Below, piece by piece: positions 6,415 to 11,745 of a stretch of DNA of 13,155 nt; within the stretch, counting starts at the first letter, position 1, and the number at the start of each line of letters is the position of its first letter. The DNA comes from Anaerolineae bacterium. Its GTDB lineage: Bacteria > Chloroflexota > Anaerolineae > 4572-78 > J111. Both the position numbers and the translations under genes were made by a program. The stretch is from assembly GCA_020433835.1 (NCBI GenBank), contig JAGRBY010000149.1, positions 1 to 13,155 of the forward strand, in the 5' to 3' direction. The notes beneath the pieces were generated by a model. It did not search any database. It worked only from the letters and a program-made list of their open reading frames with translations, and was not told the DNA's origin.

Positions 6415-7344
6415 TTAAGCGTCGGTTTGACCGTCGTCTTGGCACGCAACTTCAGCCTGAACACCGGCTTCGAACTCAGCCAGAGAGCCGACTGTAAAAG
6501 CAATCTCGCTCAACCGATCAAGCGCCGCCAGGTCAAGTTCCGCCCAAGCTGCGTCAAAATGATCAAGCGGAATTGCAAACCGCTCGGCTAGAAAGCGCCG
6601 CAGGAGTTTCATTGTTGCTGTCCGTTGGCCTTGTTCTAAGCCTTCTTCTCGGCCTTCTTCTCGGCCTTCTTCTCGGCCTTTCTCCAAGCCGATGGCTTCG
6701 CCTTCTTGCCGGCCTTCTGCTATCCATTGTTCTGCTAATGTTGGCATCGAATCTTCTCCTGTTTCAAAGATGGCTTGCACCACCTCGATAAATTCTTGCC
6801 GCTCGATTTTTTCCGTTCCTCCGGCGACATAGCGAAGGATGGTGTGCAGATATTCCAAGCCCGTCTCTTGTTGCCCTAACGTCTGCAACAAGCCCACCAT
6901 CCCTCGGAACTGCTGCCCGAACTCATCGCGCAAGATGTATTTTAGCAGCAACAAACTCACCCGTAAAATGACCTCGCCCCGAATTTCCTCATCACTATAA
7001 CGGCTTAGGTCATACAGTTGATATTCAAATGTCGGTACATACCGGCTTAAAGCATCCGGTGCCTCAAACAACGCCGCAAAGTCGAGCGGTATCGTCCACG
7101 CCTGCCGCCCGTGGTACAAAACCAGCGGCAGCACCGGTCGGAAGGGCCGGCCTTGTTTGCGATCCTGTTCCCAAATGCGAACCTGATAACGCAGCAGTTG
7201 AAAGGCTATCTCCGGTTCAGGATAGCTTTTATGCTCGAACAATAGGTAGATATACATATCTCGACCCGTATGCAAGCTAACCTGATAGAGCAGATCAGAA
7301 AAGTGTTCTTGCAGTTCCGGGTCGATGAAGCTGTCTTTAAGGTT
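6415..7344 (-). pseudogene. Rpn-family PD-(D/E)XK nuclease / Transposase_31-type gene, 5'-truncated
   Basis: The frame is open from a stop at 7345-7347 to TAA at 6415-6417, about 309 codons. It begins inside the conserved domain (LKDSFIDPELQEHFSDLLYQV), and the usual first 50-60 residues, including the start Met, are absent in all - strand frames upstream. The visible catalytic core is the Asp of FSDLLY and the Glu/Lys of LLFEHKSY. The middle region (LLRYQVRIWEQ, PVLPLVLYHG) is typical of the family. The C-terminal part has a Gly/Glu/Arg repeat (EGREEGREEGREEG), also typical. Intact members are DNA nucleases proposed to promote recombination, often called transposases. Internal starts (TTG at 7275, ATG at 7257) lack a clear ribosome-binding site, so a broken gene is favoured over a shorter functional one. 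A palindromic element lies 34 bp beyond the break. Confidence 0.75.
6640..6675. repeat. 12-bp tandem repeat, three perfect copies, inside the Rpn-family gene
   Basis: GCCTTCTTCTCG is repeated at 6640-6651, 6652-6663 and 6664-6675, followed by a partial copy. On the coding (-) strand each unit encodes REEG. Being a multiple of three, copy changes by slippage would keep the frame. Confidence 0.8.
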
Positions 7345-7377
7345 CTATTGACATTTACCTAAACTATGTCAGAAAAT

Positions 7378-7473
7378 GGCATTTCGAGCGATACCGGATC
7401 GAGAAATCCCCGCCAACGACCGTTTGTCGGCCAAATTCGGGGAGATTTCTTCTCGCTAGCCCGTCGAAATGCC
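7378..7473. repeat. 96-bp imperfect palindromic element
   Basis: Perfect outer arms GGCATTTCGA (7378-7387) and TCGAAATGCC (7464-7473). The inner arms GAGAAATCCCCG (7401-7412) and CGGGGAGATTTCTTCTC (7438-7454) pair with small bulges. The centre has a short CGAC/GTCG dyad. Palindromes with this GGCATTTCGA...GAAATC(T)CCCG layout are, from memory, common in intergenic DNA of many environmental bacteria. It is not a protein-coding insertion sequence. Confidence 0.65.
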
Positions 7474-7515
7474 CTAAAAATTCACAATGACAACAGAATT
7501 TATAATCACGGTCAA

Positions 7516-7863
7516 CTAAAAAAAGCCACCTTCATCGGGTTCGTATCTACTCGTCTCTATTTCTTCATAACCATCGGCTAAACAACGCCAAATAACCTGA
7601 ACAACGCGCTGATCCCCCGGATGAAGCCGTCCTTCCATTTGCTTGAGACGCCCCCCACAATTTGGACACCGCCGCCCAATTAAACTACTGGTCAAAACAA
7701 TTACCCCTATTATTACGATAAAAGGAGCTACACATAAAGGCCCCCCTATAAATACAAATATACCTGCCGTTATAGCTAGCCCTATCCACAAAAAAGGGTT
7801 ATCTAAAACCCCACGTACCCTATATAAATAGGGTTTTCGCTTTTCCATTGGTCCGTTCTCCAT
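7516..7863 (-). CDS. Small two-helix membrane protein with zinc-ribbon-like tail
   Basis: 115 residues from ATG at 7863. GAGGTG lies 11 nt upstream, which is long, and a second ATG at 7848 (MEKRKP) has GGAG 9 nt upstream and is an equally likely start. A basic N-terminus is followed by two adjacent hydrophobic segments (about 24-41 and 43-62), then CPNCGG (66-71) and a C94-L-A-D97-G-Y stretch where a second CxxC pair is expected. The fourth cysteine is therefore replaced by Asp. The tail is acidic (EEIETSRYEPDEGG). The topology fits an inner-membrane protein with a cytosolic metal-binding knob. No family function is recognised. It appears transcribed alone. Confidence 0.75.
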   Translation of the reverse strand: MENGPMEKRKPYLYRVRGVLDNPFLWIGLAITAGIFVFIGGPLCVAPFIVIIGVIVLTSSLIGRRCPNCGGRLKQMEGRLHPGDQRVVQVIWRCLADGYEEIETSRYEPDEGGFF

Positions 7864-7912
7864 TTTTATTTATTCACCTCACTATTCTTAAGTACAAAAG
7901 GATAAGCCTATC

Positions 7913-7921
7913 TTTATACCA
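7913..7921 (-). promoter_or_regulatory. Candidate extended -10 promoter of the small membrane-protein gene
   Basis: On the - strand TGgTATAAA (7913-7921), about 50 nt before the ATG at 7863. No recognisable -35 hexamer is seen, which extended -10 promoters can tolerate. Confidence 0.35.
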
Positions 7922-8390
7922 AGTTTTCATGAGCCAGGCTCAGAAGAATGGTGCATCTTTCCAACAAACAGAAAATATAGGGGATAGGATGAACTAATAG
8001 TTTCAAGGCGATAGTGAAAAACGAAGACATTTTACCCAGCGCGTGCCACTTCAGGGGATCGTAGTTAGAAACACACCGTAACGAGTTCCACACATAAAAC
8101 GTATAATTGAGAACTATTATTTGACCTCTTTTATTTCCATATTACTCAATTTTTTACGTTTTGCCTGACATACGTCTGACATATTGTAGACAAATTGATA
8201 AGTTTGTTGGCAAAGTTGCGGCACAAGCGAACAGAATCATAAATTAAATTCTCATAATTTGCTTGCTCACCATTGTATAAAAATAGGCGAATTATTTGAG
8301 GTTTTTATGTGGGGAAGTTTTCAAAAACCGCCTTACGCCGCTTATCTCAAAGTACCTACGTCTAAAAAAGCGGTGAGGATTTTTTGCATG
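7922..8390. other. Gene-free AT-rich spacer before the repeat array
   Basis: No gene is supported. It contains an 8-bp direct repeat CTGACATA at 8165-8172 and 8176-8183 (11-bp period, one helical turn) that could be tandem half-sites. An ATG at 8307 with GAGG upstream opens a 77-codon frame running into the tandem array (stop at 8538-8540). Its first ~26 codons are unique sequence and the rest is repeat, so it is not called as a gene. Confidence 0.4.
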
Positions 8391-8677
8391 CGACCATTTT
8401 GCATACAGAATGGTCAAAATCATTGTGCACACAACCATTTTGCATACGGAATGGTCAAAAACATCTTACATGCGACCCTTTTGCATACGGAATGGTCGAA
8501 ATCATCGTGTACACCACCATTTTGCATACAGAATGGTTAAAAACATTGTGCACACGACCATTCTGCATGCGGAATGGTCGAAATCATTGTGCACGTGACC
8601 ATTCTGCATACAGAATGGTCGAAAACATTGTGCATGTGACCGTTTTGCATACGGAATGATCAAAAACATGACAAAAA
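8391..8677. repeat. Tandem array of seven 41-bp units with internal dyad
   Basis: Unit starts are 8391, 8432, 8473, 8514, 8555, 8596 and 8637, giving an exact 41-bp period with no insertion or deletion. Each unit has GACCATT, a 10-nt centre (TTGCATACRG or similar) and AATGGTC, a 7-bp dyad that extends to 8 bp in units 5 and 6. A linker GAAAWCATTGTGCACA follows, itself containing the palindrome TGTGCACA in the best copies. Units differ mostly by transitions; unit 2 has a changed linker, and unit 7 has both a weaker stem and a decayed end. There are no unique spacers, so this is not CRISPR. 41 bp is close to four helical turns, so the dyads would lie on nearly the same face of the DNA. Possible roles (inference): protein-binding array such as iterons or a partition/anchoring site, a hairpin-rich RNA, or a selfish minisatellite. 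Confidence 0.92.
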
Positions 8678-8779
8678 GGGTCGCGTTTTATAAATTGATA
8701 GCCTTTTTCGGCAAAATCAAGACACTTTTTTAGAAATGGTCGTTTTAAAAACGCGGGGTAGCTCTGCATTAAACCGTGG

Positions 8780-8860
8780 TGAAGAAAAATTAGACAGAAT
8801 GAACAGGATTTACGGAATTATGCCCAATAAAATCGTGATACGCTTGCCAATTCTGTCGAT
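8780..8860. repeat. Dispersed repeat, inverted pair (family copy 3)
   Basis: AATTAGACAGAAT (8788-8800), followed by an ACAGGATTTAC block, and AATTCTGTC (8849-8857) in the opposite direction. It has the same arrangement as at 3466-3553. The left block matches the reverse complement of 3533-3553 over 20 of 21 positions with one extra A. Confidence 0.6.
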
Positions 8861-8955
8861 TATTGTGTCGAGCTTCCATCATCTCCCGTTTCCACAATTT
8901 AATGTCGTGGTTCCCAACCGCAAAGATAATAAAAATAGGGAATACCCTTTAATAT

Positions 8956-8989
8956 CCCCCTAATCCCTAATCCCTACCCCATACCCCCC
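8956..8989 (-). other. G-quadruplex motif on the - strand
   Basis: Five G-runs of 3-6 bases on the - strand (C-runs at 8956-8960, 8965-8967, 8972-8974, 8977-8980, 8984-8989), separated by 2-4 nt, meet the canonical G3+N1-7 rule. The inner part, GGGATTAGGGATTAGGGGG, is telomere-like in look. It lies beyond the cstA terminator in the direction of cstA transcription. Confidence 0.6.
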
Positions 8990-9025
8990 TTCAACCGTGC
9001 TCCACATACTGCCAGCAACAAAGGA

Positions 9026-9065
9026 AAAGGGGTATTTCCTAAAAGCCGGAAGGAAATACCCCTTT
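9026..9065 (-). terminator. Terminator hairpin of cstA
   Basis: AAAGGGGTATTTCCT (9026-9040) and AGGAAATACCCCTTT (9051-9065) form a perfect 15-bp stem with a 10-nt loop, 58 nt after the cstA stop. On the - strand it is followed by a broken T-rich run (TCCTTTG), so release may be less than fully efficient. Confidence 0.7.
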
Positions 9066-9123
9066 GGATCAATCTGTGGGACAACAGATGGGTAACACGG
9101 ATAGATATTCGGTTATGCGACCA

Positions 9124-10563
9124 TTAGGCCTTGCTTCCGGCCAGCGATGGTCGAGGTTTGCGCCAGGTGTGGGTTTTAACGATAAAGGCCACCAGAGACA
9201 GCAGAGCAAAGACAATTCCCAGAATGACAGACAGGTTGTAGGGTAAATTGAAACCGATGGGTGAAAAGGCGATAAAGGTTACGCTAACGGCAGTCATAAA
9301 GGTAGCCGGAAGTGAAGATATCCAGTGATATTGCACTTTGCCTTCGCGAGCCAGGTAAACGGCACCGGCCCACAGAACAAGCATTGCCAGGGTCTGGTTA
9401 GCCCAGCCAAAGTAGCGCCAGATGAGATTGAAGTCTTGAGTCGAAATCACATAACCAACTACAAAGAGGGGAACAGCTATGAGCAATCGTTTTGCAATTG
9501 TTTTTTGGGATGTGTTGAAAACATCAGCCAGAATTAAACGAGTACTGCGGAAGGCGGTATCACCACTGGTGATGGGGAGAATGATGACGCCGATGATAGC
9601 CAGAAAACCGCCAACAGGTCCCAGCAGCGTTGTCGAAACCTCATTGACAACAGCCGAGGGCGAACCGGAAGCAATAACAGCATTCATCGCTTCGGGAGTT
9701 TGGTAGAACGAAAGACCTACGGCAACCCAGACTAAGGCGATAATCCCTTCTAAAATCATGGCCCCGTAGAAAACAAAACGTGCATCTTTTTCGGTTTTGA
9801 GGCAGCGAGCCATCAACGGCGATTGGGTAGAGTGGAAACCACTAATTGCCCCACAGGAAAGAACAATGAATAACAACGGCCACAGCGGAGCGCCGCCCGG
9901 ATGGGCGTTAACCATAAAATTCTGGTTAGGCAGCAGCTCGTAGCCGCCAAAAATTAAGCCACCGGCCACACCAACCGTCATGAAAACCAGCAGCGCCCCA
10001 AAAATGGGATAAAGCCGGCCAATAACCGCGTTGATAGGAACAATGGTAGCAATAAAATAGTAAGCAAAGATAGCCATAACAAAAGCCGTCACGTTGACAC
10101 CGGTTAACTCGCTCAGCAGTTTGGCCGGGCTAAGAACAAAGACCACACCCACCAAAAGTAAAAGCAACACCGAGAAAAAGCGCATTACGTAACGGGCCGG
10201 CATGCCCAGCGCATCGCCGACAACTTCGGGGATGTTTTGGCCCCGATTACGAACCGACAGCATGCCACTGAAAAAGTCGTGTACGGCTCCGGCAAAAATA
10301 GAGCCAAAAACCACCCACAATAATGCTTGCGGACCATACAGCGCCCCTAAAATAGGGCCAAAAATGGGGCCGATACCGGCAATGTCGAGCAATTGAATAA
10401 GAAATACTTTCCAGGTCGGCATTTCAACAAAATCAACCCCATCGGCTTCAGTGATAGCCGGGGTCGGGCGGCTGCGGTCGATGCCGAAAACCGACTCGAC
10501 AAATGTGCCATATACATAATATCCGGCAATAAGCAGGATAATACAAGTTAATAAAAGTAACAC
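9124..10563 (-). CDS. cstA: CstA-family carbon starvation protein / carbon-source transporter
   Basis: 479 residues. The start is set to GTG at 10563 because AAGGAGG (10571-10577) lies 7 nt upstream. The frame stays open further upstream but without a comparable site. The protein is almost entirely hydrophobic with many membrane helices. It carries the CstA signature DGVDFVEMPTWKVFLIQLLDIAGIGPIFGPILGALYGP, then GSIFAGAVHDFFSGM and SGFHSTQSPLMARC, and later LPITSGDTAFRSTRL. At 479 residues it is one of the short family members; E. coli CstA and BtsT are about 700. Family members import pyruvate and have been linked to peptide uptake during carbon limitation. The substrate here is not proven. 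It is preceded by a sigma70-like promoter and leader hairpin, lies next to a two-component system and is followed by a terminator. Confidence 0.95.
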   Translation of the reverse strand: MLLLLTCIILLIAGYYVYGTFVESVFGIDRSRPTPAITEADGVDFVEMPTWKVFLIQLLDIAGIGPIFGPILGALYGPQALLWVVFGSIFAGAVHDFFSGMLSVRNRGQNIPEVVGDALGMPARYVMRFFSVLLLLLVGVVFVLSPAKLLSELTGVNVTAFVMAIFAYYFIATIVPINAVIGRLYPIFGALLVFMTVGVAGGLIFGGYELLPNQNFMVNAHPGGAPLWPLLFIVLSCGAISGFHSTQSPLMARCLKTEKDARFVFYGAMILEGIIALVWVAVGLSFYQTPEAMNAVIASGSPSAVVNEVSTTLLGPVGGFLAIIGVIILPITSGDTAFRSTRLILADVFNTSQKTIAKRLLIAVPLFVVGYVISTQDFNLIWRYFGWANQTLAMLVLWAGAVYLAREGKVQYHWISSLPATFMTAVSVTFIAFSPIGFNLPYNLSVILGIVFALLSLVAFIVKTHTWRKPRPSLAGSKA

Positions 10564-10620
10564 GTTACATCCTCCTTGGATGATAAGTCGTTGAAAATGA
10601 TGAGTGTAGATGATGAGGGC

Positions 10621-10657
10621 GACCGGCACGCTTTACATTTAGCCCCACGTGCCGGTC
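10621..10657 (-). promoter_or_regulatory. Hairpin in the cstA leader
   Basis: GACCGGCACG (10621-10630) and CGTGCCGGTC (10648-10657) form a perfect 10-bp GC-rich stem with a 17-nt loop. It lies inside the predicted 5' untranslated region, about 58 nt upstream of the GTG. No T-run follows, so it is not an intrinsic terminator by itself. It could stabilise the mRNA, bind a protein, or be an operator at the DNA level. Confidence 0.5.
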
Positions 10658-10701
10658 ACCTCTTCCCGAAGTGAGTCACAAAAACTTATTCGATTGGCTT
10701 T

Positions 10702-10730
10702 ACTATATCAAATTTCAAGGGGAGTCTCAA
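10702..10730 (-). promoter_or_regulatory. Sigma70-type promoter of cstA
   Basis: On the - strand TTGAGA (10725-10730) and TATAGT (10702-10707) are separated by exactly 17 bp. Transcription would start near 10695, giving a leader of about 130 nt that contains the hairpin at 10621-10657. Confidence 0.6.
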
Positions 10731-10771
10731 TCACTCTGGGCAGGTCAAAAGAAGGACAAAAGAGGTGTTTG

Positions 10772-10817
10772 TGAAAAATAATACTAATAAAAGAACTAGT
10801 TCATTGCTCGTTCTTTT
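10772..10817 (-). terminator. AT-rich terminator-like hairpin after the response regulator
   Basis: Immediately after the TAA (10818-10820), AAAAGAAC and GTTCTTTT (10810-10817 with 10789-10796 on the + strand) form an 8-bp stem with a 13-nt loop. It is followed on the - strand by a T-rich stretch ending ATTTTT (about 10773). The stem is weak, so termination may be partial and allow read-through toward cstA. Confidence 0.5.
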
Positions 10818-11507
10818 TTATTTCTTCGCCAGGCGGGCGGCCTCGCGGCGATTTTTAACGTGGAGTTTGGAAAGAATATTGCGCACGTGCGATTTTACGG
10901 TGTACAGGCTAATATACAGGGCCTCGCTAATTTCCTTATCGCTTAACCCTTCGGAGACCAAATTAAGCACCTCCGCCTCCCGGTCGGTCAGTTGATCGAG
11001 CCGATTATCGGTCTCCACAATCTCGTCGGATGGTTGTACGCTGCTTTTCTCGGCCGGTTCCGGTTCGCCCAACCGCCGAAACTCCGACATCACCCGCAGT
11101 GCCAAACCGGGCGAAAGTGCCGCCTGGCCCTTGGCCGCGGTATGAATCATATCGATAAGATCGCGGGCGCGAATGGTTTTGAGTAAATAGCCCACTGCGC
11201 CGTTCCGAATAGCCTCAAAAATCTGCACATCATTGTCACGAACGGTAAGCATAATGATATGGGTATCGGGCAAGGCCTGGGTAATCATGCGGGTCGCTTC
11301 CAGACCATCGGTTCCCGGCATGTTGATATCCATCAAAATAACATTAGGCCGCAGTTGTTGGGCCATAATAAACGCCTCCAGCCCGTCAGACGCTTCGCCC
11401 ACCACCTCCATATCGGGCTGATTATCCACCACGCTGACCATCCCGTCTCGAAACAGGGCGTGATCATCAACCACCATCACCCGAATTTTGCGCTCTTTTG
11501 ATATCAT
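10818..11507 (-). CDS. NarL/LuxR-type response regulator
   Basis: 229 residues from ATG at 11507, with AAGGA about 5 nt upstream. The receiver domain (8-125) has the acidic pair D14-D15, phospho-acceptor D60 in ILMDINMPG, T88 and K110 in GYLLK. A linker (about 130-168) rich in Pro/Glu leads to a LuxR/GerE DNA-binding domain (LTDREAEVLNLVSEGLSDKEISEALYIS...TVKSHVRNILSKL). All phosphotransfer residues are present, so it should act as a phosphorylation-dependent transcription factor. The kinase gene upstream on the same strand is the natural partner. The 238-bp gap between them means the two genes may also be separately transcribed. The adjacent downstream cstA is the obvious candidate target (inference). 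Confidence 0.93.
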   Translation of the reverse strand: MISKERKIRVMVVDDHALFRDGMVSVVDNQPDMEVVGEASDGLEAFIMAQQLRPNVILMDINMPGTDGLEATRMITQALPDTHIIMLTVRDNDVQIFEAIRNGAVGYLLKTIRARDLIDMIHTAAKGQAALSPGLALRVMSEFRRLGEPEPAEKSSVQPSDEIVETDNRLDQLTDREAEVLNLVSEGLSDKEISEALYISLYTVKSHVRNILSKLHVKNRREAARLAKK

Positions 11508-11745
11508 TTTTTCCTTGTCTCTCTCTGCGGGGTAATTGGTAACCGGTAATTGGAGACTGGAGATTGGGAGATTGGGAGATTAAAGATCGAATTACCACTG
11601 CGAATTACCAATTATTTCAGCACTTTTCCAATGTATTCTCGTTTCATTCCTTACATAGTCTTGTGAGGAGCGGAGCATCCTCCAGAGGCGGAGCGGATTT
11701 TATGGCTGCCATTCGCCTTTGAGGCTGATTATTCCGCTTTAGCAA
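11508..11745. other. Kinase-regulator spacer with tandem and inverted repeats
   Basis: It contains an 8-bp tandem repeat (GGAGACT, GGAGATTG, GGAGATTG, GGAGATTA; 11552-11582). Inverted GGTAATT/AATTACC copies flank it: GGTAATTGG at 11531-11539 and 11545-11553, AATTACC at 11590-11596 and 11603-11609, with a 10-bp perfect pair TAATTGGTAA (11533-11542) to TTACCAATTA (11605-11614). Near 11670-11700 there is a GGAGC-rich stretch. The repeats could fold into a cruciform or long hairpin. No clear promoter for the regulator was found. Confidence 0.55.

Larger units (their letters stand above)
8678..9025. other. Gene-free region between the array and the cstA terminator
   Basis: No gene is supported. 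It holds an AAAAAGG/CCTTTTT inverted pair (8673-8679 with 8702-8708) at the array edge, a dispersed repeat (8780-8860) and C-rich runs at 8956-8989 annotated separately. The 75-codon frame at 8736-8963 runs across the dispersed repeat and has no ribosome-binding site. Confidence 0.4.

Noticed and set aside
6263..6418. Open frame ending LTNKGKLFLPERKKTTPAN
   Set aside because: About 50 codons without a plausible start or ribosome-binding site; it overlaps the end of the Rpn-family gene.
8384..8659. Protein of about 91 residues across the array
   Set aside because: The open frame results from a stop-free repeat unit in all three frames; no ribosome-binding site was found and the frame begins inside repeat-like sequence.
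8391..8677. CRISPR array
   Set aside because: The whole 41-bp unit repeats; there are no unique spacers between conserved repeats and no cas genes in the window.
8736..8963. 75-residue ORF
   Set aside because: It overlaps the dispersed repeat, has no ribosome-binding site and no recognisable domain.
10564..10629. N-terminal extension of CstA
   Set aside because: The extension spans the AAGGAGG ribosome-binding site and the hairpin arm; the family start fits the GTG at 10563.
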